Assembly (NCBI RefSeq): GCF_005876955.1
Contig: NZ_SSCL01000009.1
Location: 115,671-179,670, forward strand
Length of the DNA stretch: 64,000 bases
Source: Sinomonas gamaensis
GTDB taxonomy: Bacteria; Actinomycetota; Actinomycetes; Actinomycetales; Micrococcaceae
Direction: 5' to 3'
Position numbers and translations under genes: made by a program. The notes under the pieces were generated by a model. That model did not search any database. It saw only the letters and a program-made list of their open reading frames with translations, and was not told the DNA's origin. This document shows, piece by piece, positions 43,701-52,075 of the stretch. How positions within the stretch are numbered: position 1 is the stretch's first letter; the number at the start of each line of letters is the position of its first letter.

Positions 43701-44450
43701 ATGCCCTCAGGCCCCCACCATTCGTCCGCTCAGGGCCCGCCTTCGGGCAGTCTCCATGCGAAGGTGCTCGAGGACTTGGGGTCGGCCATCGCCGACGGGA
43801 GCCTCGCTGCGGGCAGCGTGCTCCAGATCGAGGAGCTCGAAGAACGCTGCGCCGTTTCCCGTTCAGTGGTGCGCGAGGCCGTTCGGGTGCTCGCGTCGAT
43901 GGGTCTTGTCACCATGCGGCGCCGAGTCGGTGTTCAAGTCCTCCCGAGCTCGGAATGGAATGTGTACGACCCGGAAGTCGTCCGCTGGCGGCTCGAAACC
44001 TCGGGCCGGCTTGCTCAGATCCAGTCGCTGACCGAGCTCCGCATCGCAGTGGAACCCGAGGCCGCCAAGCTGGCCGCGACGCGTGCGCCCCAAGAGCAGG
44101 CGGCTGAGATCCTCGCCCTTGCGGGCGAGCTATGGGTCGCCGGAAACGAGACGGCCAGCGAGAGATTCCTCGAGCTCGACATCGAGTTCCATCGGCTGAT
44201 CCTCGTGGCGTCCGGCAACGAGATGTTCTCGGCCCTCCACCCGCTCATCGCTGAGGGCCTGGCTGGCCGGACTCACTATGGGCTCATGCCCGAGCGTCCG
44301 CACCTCGAGGCGCTCCAGCGGCACATGGATGTGGCCGTGGCCATCCAGCACTCGCGTCCCGATGACGCCCACGCTGCGATGGAGGCGATCATGGATCGGG
44401 CGATCGCGGAGATGCGGGAGCTCTCGCGGCCGCCGGAGGAACGCTCCTAG
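43701..44450 (+). CDS. FadR-type GntR regulator (FCD domain)
   Basis: 249 residues. N-terminal winged helix: LHAKVLEDLGSAIADGSLAAG, EELEERCAVSRSVVREAVRVL, ASMGLVTMRRRVGVQVLP. C-terminal FCD ligand domain with metal-ligand pattern: EPEAAKLAATRA, ELDIEFHRLILVASGNEM, and a late RPHLEALQRHMDVAVAIQ histidine helix. Such regulators repress transport/catabolism of acids or sugar acids. Divergent MFS gene is the likely target. Its stop overlaps that of the anti-sigma gene by four bases. Confidence 0.92.
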   Translation: MPSGPHHSSAQGPPSGSLHAKVLEDLGSAIADGSLAAGSVLQIEELEERCAVSRSVVREAVRVLASMGLVTMRRRVGVQVLPSSEWNVYDPEVVRWRLETSGRLAQIQSLTELRIAVEPEAAKLAATRAPQEQAAEILALAGELWVAGNETASERFLELDIEFHRLILVASGNEMFSALHPLIAEGLAGRTHYGLMPERPHLEALQRHMDVAVAIQHSRPDDAHAAMEAIMDRAIAEMRELSRPPEERS

Positions 44451-45334
44451 CGCCAGACGTGGCGAGCGCTGCGAGCCGCCTGAGCGTGGACTGCGGCACG
44501 TGCTGCACCTGCCGCCTGAACCGCAACCGTCTTGGCCGCACCCGCCGCCTGAGCGGCACCGGCCGCTCTGGAGACTGCAGCCGACACCTGAGCCGCAATC
44601 GCCCTGGCCGCCGCGTTCTGGACGGCGACAACATCAGGAGCGGGCACAGCGGCGGCAACATGGCGCCCAGCAGGAACCGCCGGCGCGGCGGGAGTCACCC
44701 GCTCGACGGCCACGGCAGCCTCCGCGACGACCTCGTCTGCAGGTGTCGCACGATGGCGGGGGCCGCTGGCCACAGCTTCACCCACGGCCGTAGCTCCTGC
44801 AGGAGCGGGCGTCTGCGCGGACTGAATGCCGACCGATGGCGCCGGGACTGGGGCTTCCTGCGGGGTCGAGACGGGCACTTGAGGTCGGATGTCCGGCCCG
44901 TTCGCAAGCGGCGCCGTGACGACGGGCCCCACGGCCTGAGGGCCATCTGCCGAATAGTCCACCCCGCCGAGTGCGGCCACGCCGGACGCGCCGAGGCCGA
45001 CGCCGGCAACAACGGCAGCGCTGATGATGGCACCCCTGTGCCGTTTGCGGGGCGCGAAACGGACGACGGCGGGCTCCCGCGGCGCGAGCTTCTCCAGGGC
45101 CACGTCTGCCGCACGGCGCGAGGCCCGGCTGGAGGCGGTCCCTGCGCCATTCCCCGACGTGCCGAGTGCGAGGAGCTCGGCCAGTGCACCGCTCGGTTTC
45201 GGCGCCGCGGCCGGGCGCAGCGCGCGGAGGGATTCGAGCGCAAGGCCCAGATCGTCGTCGTACGCCAACCCTGCGTCGGCGAGGATCTCCGCCACCACCT
45301 CGTGCGGAGCCTCATGTCCACGTTCGCTGCTCAC
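44447..45334 (-). CDS. Membrane anti-sigma-like protein, Ala-rich
   Basis: 295 residues, start overlapping the sigma-factor stop by four bases. N-terminal ~95 residues are cytoplasmic (HEVVAEILADAGLAYDDDLG), one membrane helix follows (AIISAAVVAGVGLGASGVAAL), then an extracytoplasmic Pro/Ala-rich region and a coiled Ala/Arg tail (ARAIAAQVSAAVSRAAGAAQ). The HxxxCxxC zinc motif of ZAS anti-sigma factors is not present. Role as regulator of the ECF sigma factor is inferred from operon position and topology. Confidence 0.65.
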   Translation of the reverse strand: MSSERGHEAPHEVVAEILADAGLAYDDDLGLALESLRALRPAAAPKPSGALAELLALGTSGNGAGTASSRASRRAADVALEKLAPREPAVVRFAPRKRHRGAIISAAVVAGVGLGASGVAALGGVDYSADGPQAVGPVVTAPLANGPDIRPQVPVSTPQEAPVPAPSVGIQSAQTPAPAGATAVGEAVASGPRHRATPADEVVAEAAVAVERVTPAAPAVPAGRHVAAAVPAPDVVAVQNAAARAIAAQVSAAVSRAAGAAQAAGAAKTVAVQAAGAARAAVHAQAARSARHVWR

Positions 45335-45912
45335 AGTGCGCTCACCCCTTCCGAAACCATCTCGCGGAGGGCTTTGAGCCCCCGCCGCTGAAGCTGTTTG
45401 ACGGCGCCCGGCGTCTTGCCGAGCACGTTGGCGACGTCGTCGACGCTCAACTCCCCCACAATCCGGAGCATGAGGACGTCACGCTGCTCCGGCTTCAGGG
45501 CGCCGATCAGCAGCTGGGCGTCCGTCTGCCCCGTGCGCATGAGCGCCTCCGCCTCCGCGGACGGCGCGGCCCTCTCGTCTAGGAGCGGGTCGTAGTCCAC
45601 GCTCTGGGGCCGGCGCTCGACTCTTCGGTAATGGTCGACGACTCGCGCGTGCGCCACGGAGAACACGAATGTCCGCAGCCCCGCGACACCTCCGGCGATG
45701 CTTCCCACCCGCGGAAGAACACTGAGGAACACGTCCTGCATCAGCGCTTCGGGGTCCTCGACACCCCTCCCCGTGAAGTAGCCGACGACCGCCGGGGCGA
45801 GCGCGGCGTAAATGCGCGCGAAGAGCTCGGGCTCCTCATGGGCGCCCGCCACAAGGTCGTCGTCTGTGAGCGCATCGGGCCCGGTGCGGCCGCTCCGTTG
45901 AGTACTCGCCAT
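45331..45912 (-). CDS. ECF-type RNA polymerase sigma factor
   Basis: 193 residues with sigma-70 region 2 (LFARIYAALAPAVVGYFTGRG, DPEALMQDVFLSVLPRV, FVFSVAHARVVDHYRR) and region 4 (LKPEQRDVLMLRIVGELSVD, VLGKTPGAVKQLQRRGLKAL). It directs RNA polymerase to a small regulon, probably including its own operon. The next gene encodes its presumed membrane anti-sigma partner (GTGA overlap). TAGACT is nine bases upstream of the ATG. Confidence 0.92.
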   Translation of the reverse strand: MASTQRSGRTGPDALTDDDLVAGAHEEPELFARIYAALAPAVVGYFTGRGVEDPEALMQDVFLSVLPRVGSIAGGVAGLRTFVFSVAHARVVDHYRRVERRPQSVDYDPLLDERAAPSAEAEALMRTGQTDAQLLIGALKPEQRDVLMLRIVGELSVDDVANVLGKTPGAVKQLQRRGLKALREMVSEGVSAL

Positions 45913-45951
45913 GGCCGTCCCAGTCTAAAGGGAGAGGTCCCCGGACACAGA

Positions 45952-45997
45952 GAAGCCGGGCTGGAACATGATGGGGGACAGATTCCAACCCGGCTTC
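45952..45997 (-). terminator. Terminator downstream of purA
   Basis: 15-bp stem with one mismatch, GAAGCCGGGcTGGAA (45952-45966) with 45983-45997. It stands about 100 bp past the purA stop on the minus strand and just upstream of the sigma-factor promoter. Confidence 0.65.
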
Positions 45998-46094
45998 AAC
46001 TAGGTTATCGCTCGAAGCGCCGCGGAGGTTACGCGGTGGCAGAACTTTTTTTGAGGGCCTTTCGTCCCGACTTCTTCCGGTTTCCGGCGCCTCG

Positions 46095-47381
46095 TCAGTC
46101 GATGAGGTCGCGCACCACGACCGTCTGGTCGCGGTCGGGACCGACGCCGATCGCCGAGAAGCGGGTGCCGGAGAGCTTCTCGAGGGCGAGGACGTAGTCG
46201 CGCGCGTTGGCGGGGAGATCGTCGAGCGACTTCGCCCCCGAGATGTCCTCGGTCCAGCCGTCGAAGTACTCGAAGATCGGCTTGGCGTGGTGGAACTCCG
46301 TCTGCGTCATGGGCATCTCGTCGTGGCGCACGCCGTCGACGTCGTACGCCACGCAGACCGGGATCCGCTCGATGCCGGTGAGCACGTCGAGCTTCGTGAG
46401 GAAGTAGTCCGTGAAGCCGTTGACGCGGGAGGCGTGGCGCGCGAGCACGGAGTCGTACCAGCCGCAGCGGCGCGGGCGCCCCGTGTTCACGCCGAACTCA
46501 CCGCCGGTCTTCTGCAGGTAGGCGCCCATCTCGTCGAACAGCTCGGTCGGGAACGGGCCGGCACCCACGCGGGTCGTGTACGCCTTGATGATGCCGATCG
46601 CGCGGGAGATGCGGGTCGGGCCGATGCCCGAGCCCACCGAGGCGCCGCCCGCCGTCGGATTCGACGACGTCACAAACGGGTAGGTGCCGTGGTCAACGTC
46701 GAGGAACGTCGCCTGGCCGCCCTCCATGAGAACGACCTTGCCGTCGTCGAGCGCCTTGTTGAGCTCGTACGTCGAGTCGATCATGAGGGGGCGCAGGCGA
46801 TCCGCGAACCCGAGGAAGTAATCCACCGTCTCGTCGACGCCGACGGCGCGGCGGTTGTAGACCTTCACGAGCAGCTCGTTCTTCTGGCGGAGCGAGCCCT
46901 CGACCTTCTGGCGCAGGATCGACTCGTCGAAGACGTCCTGGACGCGAATCCCCAGACGGGCCACCTTGTCCATGTACGCGGGGCCGATGCCACGCCCCGT
47001 GGTCCCGATGGCACGCTTGCCGAGGAAGCGTTCCGTGACCTTGTCCAGCGTCTGATGGAAAGGCGCAACGAGGTGGGCGTTCGCCGAGATGCGCAGACGG
47101 GAGGTGTCGCCGCCGCGCGCCTCGAGCCCGTCGATCTCCTCGAAGAGCGCCTCGAGGTTCACCACGCAGCCGTTGCCGATGATCGGGATCGCGTTGGGGC
47201 TGAGGATGCCCGCTGGCAGGAGCTTGAGCTCGTACTTCTGGCCGCCGACGACGACGGTGTGCCCCGCGTTGTTGCCGCCGTTCGGCTTCACGACATAGTC
47301 CACGCGACCGCCGAGAAGATCCGTCGCCTTGCCCTTGCCCTCATCGCCCCACTGGGCTCCGACGATCACGATTGCTGGCAT
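46095..47381 (-). CDS. purA: Adenylosuccinate synthetase
   Basis: 428 residues from ATG 47381 with GGGAGGA five bases upstream; longer in-frame starts are rejected. Family motifs: GTP loop [18 protein letters not shown] (Asp13/His41 in NNAGHTVV), [15 protein letters not shown] [38 protein letters not shown] and the C-terminal GVGPDRDQT. It links IMP to aspartate with GTP on the AMP branch. A ~120-base structured leader precedes it; purSQL lies elsewhere in the window. Confidence 0.97.
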   Translation of the reverse strand: MPAIVIVGAQWGDEGKGKATDLLGGRVDYVVKPNGGNNAGHTVVVGGQKYELKLLPAGILSPNAIPIIGNGCVVNLEALFEEIDGLEARGGDTSRLRISANAHLVAPFHQTLDKVTERFLGKRAIGTTGRGIGPAYMDKVARLGIRVQDVFDESILRQKVEGSLRQKNELLVKVYNRRAVGVDETVDYFLGFADRLRPLMIDSTYELNKALDDGKVVLMEGGQATFLDVDHGTYPFVTSSNPTAGGASVGSGIGPTRISRAIGIIKAYTTRVGAGPFPTELFDEMGAYLQKTGGEFGVNTGRPRRCGWYDSVLARHASRVNGFTDYFLTKLDVLTGIERIPVCVAYDVDGVRHDEMPMTQTEFHHAKPIFEYFDGWTEDISGAKSLDDLPANARDYVLALEKLSGTRFSAIGVGPDRDQTVVVRDLID

Positions 47382-47515
47382 GGATTCCTCCCCGGGTACC
47401 GCCTGTGGCCCGTGTGGCCGACAGCCTGCATGCGTAAAGCCCCGCCTCTCTCGCGCAGCTCGCCACGGATAACGCTGCGCGGCAAGAGTGCCGGGGCTCT
47501 TGCCACCCAAGTCTA
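47382..47515 (-). promoter_or_regulatory. purA promoter and structured 5' leader
   Basis: On the minus strand TAGACT (47510-47515) is a good -10 box placing the RNA start near 47504. The RNA would begin with a perfect 8-bp hairpin GGCAAGAG/CTCTTGCC (47504-47497 with 47488-47481) and continue with GCGCAGC/GCTGCGC (47480-47474 with 47459-47453). I do not recognise a known riboswitch class; a purine-linked element or attenuator is possible. Confidence 0.45.
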
Positions 47516-47583
47516 CCGAAGCGTGCATGGTCTGCCGAAGACGGGGAAACATACCCGGAAACACGCACCCCCGGGAGGCCACG

Positions 47584-48390
47584 GTGGAGAACGATGCTCG
47601 GAATGCGGAGCGCGAGGCCGAGAAGGTCACGCGTTCACCTCTCGCAAAGGGCGTGGCGAGGGCCGGGTTCGTCTTCGTCGGGCTCCTCCACGTGCTCATT
47701 GCGTGGCTTGCCGCCCAGATTGCCCTCGGCCAGAACAGCCAGGCGGATCAGACGGGTGCCGTCGAGCAGATCGCCTCCGCGCCGGGCGGCCCCGTGATCC
47801 TGTGGGGCGGGGCCGTTTGCTGCGCAGCCCTCACTGTGTGGATGGTCCTCGAATGGGTCGCCGAGTGGCAGCGGCACGGCTCGCCGGTCAAGGGACTCGG
47901 GCCGCTCGGAACCGGCATCGCCTATCTCGCTCTGGCCGCGCTCTTCGTCAGCTTCGCGCTGGGGAACCGGAAGAATTCGAGCGAGAAGTCGAAGGAGATC
48001 ACGGCGACGCTGCTCGGCGCGCCGTTCGGCGTTGTCGTCCTCGTCGTTGCGGGCCTCATCCTCCTCGGAGCCGGCGGGTACTTCGGCTTCCGGGGCGTGA
48101 CGCGCTCGTTCCTCGGCAAGGACGCCCAGCCCACGCCGCACGTTCCGTCGTGGGTCAAGGTGGTCGGCTGCGTGGGCTTCGTGGCGAAGGGCGTGGCGCT
48201 CGCCGTCGTCGGCATTCTGGTGTTGGTGGCGACCTTCCGGCACGACCCAGGCCAGCAAAGCGGGCTCGACGGCGCTCTCAAGAGTCTCGCCGGGCAGCCC
48301 TACGGCGGCTGGATCCTGGGCGCAGTCGCCGTGGGGCTCGCCTGCTACGGCGTCTACTCGGCGGCCAGGGCAAGATACGCCAACTTCTAG
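47584..48390 (+). CDS. DUF1206 membrane protein
   Basis: 268 residues from GTG 47584 with GGGAGG five bases upstream. Six predicted membrane helices in three pairs, each pair starting with a [22 protein letters not shown] or [19 protein letters not shown] segment, which is the threefold DUF1206 repeat. Function unknown; abundant in Micrococcaceae. Divergent from purA. Its stop is followed directly by the tandem array at 48392. Confidence 0.88.
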   Translation: MENDARNAEREAEKVTRSPLAKGVARAGFVFVGLLHVLIAWLAAQIALGQNSQADQTGAVEQIASAPGGPVILWGGAVCCAALTVWMVLEWVAEWQRHGSPVKGLGPLGTGIAYLALAALFVSFALGNRKNSSEKSKEITATLLGAPFGVVVLVVAGLILLGAGGYFGFRGVTRSFLGKDAQPTPHVPSWVKVVGCVGFVAKGVALAVVGILVLVATFRHDPGQQSGLDGALKSLAGQPYGGWILGAVAVGLACYGVYSAARARYANF

Positions 48391-48391
48391 C

Positions 48392-48587
48392 CGTTTCAGG
48401 TACTGAAACTCCCCCTTTTCAGGCGTTTCGGGTACTGAAACTCCCCCTTTTCAGGCGTTTCGGGTACTGAAACTCCCCCTTTTCAGGCGTTTCGGGTACT
48501 GAAACTCCCCCTTTTCTAGGCGTTTCGGGTACTGAAACTCCCCCTTTTCAGGCGTTTCAGGTACAGAAACGTTCTGTACCCGAAACG
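48392..48587 (+). repeat. Array of five 32-33-bp repeats plus inverted terminal half-unit
   Basis: Units start at 48392, 48424, 48456, 48488 and 48521; a sixth at 48553 turns into an inverted copy (CGTTTCAGGTACAGAA... then TTCTGTACCCGAAACG). Each unit is CGTTTCgGGTACTGAAAC, an imperfect hairpin, followed by TCCCCCTTTTCAGG. It fills the whole space between two convergent genes. The spacer parts are nearly identical, so this is not a CRISPR array. Confidence 0.9.
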
Positions 48588-48588
48588 G

Positions 48589-50163
48589 TCAGAGGGCGTA
48601 TTGCTTGCGGAGCTCTGCCTTGCGGATCTTCCCGCTGGCCGTCCGGGGCATCTCCTCCACGAACACGACCGATTTCGGGATCTTGTACCGGGCGAGCCGT
48701 CCGTCGAGGTGAGTTCGTACGTCGTCGTCCGTAAGCTCCGCACCCTCGCGCAAGGTGACGATCGCGCGCGGGACCTCGCCCCATTTCTCGTCGGGCACCC
48801 CGATGACGGCGACCGACGCCACCTGCGGAAGCTCGACGATCACGGCCTCGACCTCGGCCGGGTAGATGTTCTCGCCGCCGGAGATGATCATGTCCTTGAG
48901 CCGGTCGGAGACGTAGAGGAAGCCCTCGTCGTCGCGGTAGCCCATGTCGCCGGACTTGAACCAGATCCCGTCCGCGTACGAATCTCTCGTCGCGTCGGAC
49001 CGGTTCCAGTACTGCTTGATGACGTTCGGCCCGGCGATCTGGATCTCCCCGACTTCACCCGGGGCGAGGACCTCACCAAGGGGGTCGGCGATGCGGATAT
49101 CGGTGAAGAAATGCGGCAGGCCGGCCGAGCCGAGCTTGTCGCGGGAACGCCCGCGCGGGAGCGTTGTCGCGCCCGGGGCGGTCTCGGTCATGCCGTAGTT
49201 GTTGGCGAACTCGATCCCGCGTGCGTCGTACGCGGCCAGGACGCTCGCCGGGATCGCGGAGCCGCCGCAGGTGAGCTTCGTGAGCGAGGTGAGGTCCGTC
49301 GTCGGCCACGCGGGGTGCTCGGCGAGCATCTGGAACGTGGTGGGCACGCCGTTGAGCGTCGTGACCCTGTGGCGTTCGATCAGCTCGAGCGCCCGGCCCG
49401 GCTCGAACTTCTGCTCCAGCACGGCCGTGCCGCCCTTGATCAGGATGGGCAGCAGGCCCATATCGAGCGAGGCCACATGGAACAGCGGCGAGATCATGAG
49501 AGCGACATCCGTGGAGGCGAGATCCGTGTCCACCAGGACGTTGTAGCAGTTCCACGTGATGTTCCCGTGCGTGAGCAGCGCACCCTTCGGCCGCCCAGTG
49601 GTGCCCGAGGTGTAGAGGATCATCGCGCCGTCGTCGAGCGACACCGATTCGTCGATCGGTTCGGCGGGCGCTGCTTGCAGCGCTTCCTCATAGCGTTCGA
49701 CGACGGCGGACCCGACCTCGCGCTCAGGCGACCCGACCTCGGCGCCAGCGGACCCGACCTCGGCGGGCTCGGCGACGACGAGCCGCCGCTGCACCCCGGT
49801 GGCCTCGACGGCGGCCGCGGCCAACGGCTCAAGGCGACCGGCGTTGACGAGGAGCCGGACACCGGCGTCGTCGAGCTGGAACTGCAGCTCGGGGGCGGCG
49901 AGCCGCGTGTTGAGCGGCACGAAAACGGCCCCCAGGAGCCCAGTCGCGAAGAACGTCTCGACGAAGGCCGGATCGTTCTCGCCGAGGTACGCGATCCGAT
50001 CCCCGCGAGCCACGCCGCGGCGGCGCAGCGCCTGCGCGAGCCGGCGCGCCCGCTCGGCGAGTTCCCCATAGGTGATGCTCCGCTCCCCCGCGATCAGCGC
50101 CGCCTTGGGGCCCGACTTTGCGAGGCGCCGCTCGAGCCACGAACCAACTCCGTTGTTGTGCAC
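48589..50163 (-). CDS. phdA: Acyl-CoA ligase, probable hydroxycinnamoyl-CoA synthetase
   Basis: 524 residues from GTG 50163 with AGGAGGG six bases upstream. AMP-forming ligase: ILYTSGTTGRPKGALLTH (about 170-187), NNYGMTETAPG, WFKSGDMGYRDDEGFLYVSDR and the catalytic lysine in TASGKIRKAELR. It would activate hydroxycinnamates for side-chain shortening. Last gene of the minus-strand phd set. Residues near 131-155 contain three in-frame 21-bp repeats (AEVGSxx), the same DNA repeat as in dnaX but read from the other strand. Confidence 0.82.
   Translation of the reverse strand: MHNNGVGSWLERRLAKSGPKAALIAGERSITYGELAERARRLAQALRRRGVARGDRIAYLGENDPAFVETFFATGLLGAVFVPLNTRLAAPELQFQLDDAGVRLLVNAGRLEPLAAAAVEATGVQRRLVVAEPAEVGSAGAEVGSPEREVGSAVVERYEEALQAAPAEPIDESVSLDDGAMILYTSGTTGRPKGALLTHGNITWNCYNVLVDTDLASTDVALMISPLFHVASLDMGLLPILIKGGTAVLEQKFEPGRALELIERHRVTTLNGVPTTFQMLAEHPAWPTTDLTSLTKLTCGGSAIPASVLAAYDARGIEFANNYGMTETAPGATTLPRGRSRDKLGSAGLPHFFTDIRIADPLGEVLAPGEVGEIQIAGPNVIKQYWNRSDATRDSYADGIWFKSGDMGYRDDEGFLYVSDRLKDMIISGGENIYPAEVEAVIVELPQVASVAVIGVPDEKWGEVPRAIVTLREGAELTDDDVRTHLDGRLARYKIPKSVVFVEEMPRTASGKIRKAELRKQYAL
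49711..49773 (-). repeat. Three in-frame 21-bp repeats inside the acyl-CoA ligase gene
   Basis: Plus-strand units start at 49711, 49732 and 49753, each beginning CCCGACCTCG at exact 21-bp steps; the middle unit shares CCCGACCTCGGCGCCA with dnaX. The gene reads the opposite strand, giving AEVGS heptads. It lies in a variable surface stretch before the ATP-binding motif. Confidence 0.8.
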
Positions 50164-50173
50164 AGCGTCCCTC

Positions 50174-51499
50174 CTAACGGACGGTGGTGAGGTCATTGTC
50201 CTTCGATTCGCGGGTGAGGAGGATGAAGACCGCGGAGACGAGGGACAGGGCGGCGAGGAAGCCGACGACGGCACCGATGCTGTGGCCCGAGCCCTGGAAC
50301 AGCGAGGCCACGATGCCGGGGGTGAAGCCGGCCCCGATGAGGGTCGCAAGCTGGTAGCCGAGCGCGGCACCGGTGTACCGGGACGTCGTCCCGAACTGCT
50401 CCGAGACGAACGCCGCGAGCGGGCCGTAGAGCGTCGAGTGGAACATGAGCGCGAGCGTGAAGGCCAGCAGCACGAGCCACACGTTGCCCGAGCCCAGCAG
50501 CGCGAACATCGGGAACAGGAACGCGACAAACAGCACAAGGCCGGTGACCATGACGGGACGGCGACCGAAGCGATCTGAGAGGCGGCCCCCGAAGAGCACG
50601 AAGGCGATGGAGATGGCCGACGCCGCGGCAAATGCGTACAGCACGCCCTGCTGCGGGGCTCCCTTCGAGACCGCGTACGTCACCGAGAACGTCGGCAGCA
50701 CGACCTGCAGGCCGAATCCGGCCGCCCCGGCGAGCATGATGAACACGAGCGCCTTGGGCCGACGGAGCACCTCGAGCAGCGGGAGCTTCCGCTTGGCCGG
50801 CCCGTTCGCTTCTGCCGTCACCGCGGCAGCGAAGATGGGGCTCTCCGAAATCCTCAGGCGGACAAAGAGACCGACGAGAAGCAGCGCGAACGAAGTAAGG
50901 AAGGGGATCCTCCAACCCCATGCGAGGAACGCGTCACCGGGCAGCGCGGAGACGATCCCCATCATGACGGTCCCCAGGACAGCGCCCGTCGGGGCGCCGG
51001 CGTTGACGAAAGACGCGGCGAACCCCCGCCGCTTCGGATCCGAGTGCTCGAGCGCCATGAGCGCGGCGCCGCCCCACTCGCCGCCGACGGCGATTCCCTG
51101 CAGCACGCGCAGGAGTACAAGGACGACGGCGCCCCACGGCCCGATCAGGTTGGCTCCCGGGATGAGGCCAATCGCCGCTGAGGCAAGGCCCATGAGCGTC
51201 ATCGAGACGATGAGCATCCCCTTGCGCCCCATCCGGTCACCGAAGTGGCCGAAGATGACGCCGCCGAGAGGCCGGGCCACATAACCGGCGGCGAAAGTCG
51301 CGTAGGCCTCAATGACGCCGACCCACGGGTCGGCGCCGGCGAAGAACACCTTGGGGAAGGCGACCGCCGCGGCCGTCGCGTAGAGAAGGAAGTCGTAGAA
51401 CTCGATGGTGCTGCCCAAGTAGCTGGACAGGATGACCGTGCGGGCTTCTTTGCGGCGCGCGGCCGTGCTCATCTGCGTGAGCTGGGTCGTTCCAGACAT
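50174..51499 (-). CDS. phdT: MHS-family MFS transporter, probable hydroxycinnamate uptake
   Basis: 441 residues, 12 membrane helices. Metabolite:H+ symporter signs: SYLGSTIEFYDFLLYATAAA at the start, GHFGDRMGRKGMLIVSM, and GEWGGAALMALEHSDPKRRG in helix 4-5. Located inside the phd operon between the hydratase and ligase genes, matching the position of PhdT-type transporters; the substrate is inferred from context. AGGA lies six bases before the ATG. Confidence 0.8.
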   Translation of the reverse strand: MSGTTQLTQMSTAARRKEARTVILSSYLGSTIEFYDFLLYATAAAVAFPKVFFAGADPWVGVIEAYATFAAGYVARPLGGVIFGHFGDRMGRKGMLIVSMTLMGLASAAIGLIPGANLIGPWGAVVLVLLRVLQGIAVGGEWGGAALMALEHSDPKRRGFAASFVNAGAPTGAVLGTVMMGIVSALPGDAFLAWGWRIPFLTSFALLLVGLFVRLRISESPIFAAAVTAEANGPAKRKLPLLEVLRRPKALVFIMLAGAAGFGLQVVLPTFSVTYAVSKGAPQQGVLYAFAAASAISIAFVLFGGRLSDRFGRRPVMVTGLVLFVAFLFPMFALLGSGNVWLVLLAFTLALMFHSTLYGPLAAFVSEQFGTTSRYTGAALGYQLATLIGAGFTPGIVASLFQGSGHSIGAVVGFLAALSLVSAVFILLTRESKDNDLTTVR

Positions 51500-51541
51500 G
51501 GTTCGTCCTATGGGAGGAGGGGTTGGTTGTTGAACCAGGGG

Positions 51542-52003
51542 TTACTTGTAGAACCGGGCGAGGAATTCGGCGACGACGGCGGGACGCTCCTGGCCTTCGA
51601 TCTCGATCGTCGCGTTGACCTTGATCTGGGCGCCGCCCTTGACCTCGGTCACCTCGGCGATCTGGCCGACCATGCGCACCTTCGACCCGACTTTCACCGG
51701 TGAGGTGAAGCGGACACGGTCGAGGCCGTAGTTGACCTTCGTGGTGACACCTTCGACGTCGAACAGCTCGCCCCAGAACGGGATCAGCAGCGACAGGGTG
51801 AGGAAGCCGTGCGCGATCGGGGCACCGAATGGGCCATCCTTCGCACGCTCGGGGTCGACGTGGATCCACTGGTGGTCGTCGGTCGCGTCGGCGAAGAGGT
51901 TCACGCGGTCCTGGGTGATCTCAAGCCAGTCAGTCGCGCCGAGGTCGGCGCCGGTCATGGTGAGGAGCTTGTCGAAGTCGACGACGAGCCGGGGCTGGGT
52001 CAT
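51542..52003 (-). CDS. phdE: MaoC-type enoyl-CoA hydratase of the phd set
   Basis: 153 residues, hot-dog fold. Hydratase motif: DRVNLFADATDDHQWIHVDP with Asp/His catalytic pair, then GAPIAHGFLTLSLLIPF. It would hydrate the cinnamoyl-CoA double bond to the beta-hydroxyacyl-CoA. AGGAGA precedes the ATG. It follows phdD with 67 bp that are mostly the two-unit repeat at 52026. Confidence 0.85.
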   Translation of the reverse strand: MTQPRLVVDFDKLLTMTGADLGATDWLEITQDRVNLFADATDDHQWIHVDPERAKDGPFGAPIAHGFLTLSLLIPFWGELFDVEGVTTKVNYGLDRVRFTSPVKVGSKVRMVGQIAEVTEVKGGAQIKVNATIEIEGQERPAVVAEFLARFYK

Positions 52004-52025
52004 GGAAGGTCTCCTGTTTTCTGTC

Positions 52026-52075
52026 CGTTTCGGGTACAGCTAATTGGCGGGAAAGGCGTTTCGGGTACAGCTACT
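52026..52075 (+). repeat. GTTTCGGGTAC tandem repeat, two units inside the phd operon
   Basis: CGTTTCGGGTACAGCTAAT at 52026 and CGTTTCGGGTACAGCTACT at 52057, 31 bp apart. The second unit reaches into the stop codon of the acyl-CoA dehydrogenase gene, so its last bases are both gene and repeat. Orientation is opposite, relative to that gene, to the other loci. Confidence 0.75.

Noticed and set aside
48392..48587. CRISPR-like array
   Set aside because: The parts between repeats are almost identical (no unique spacers), the unit is 32-33 bp in total, and no cas genes are present.
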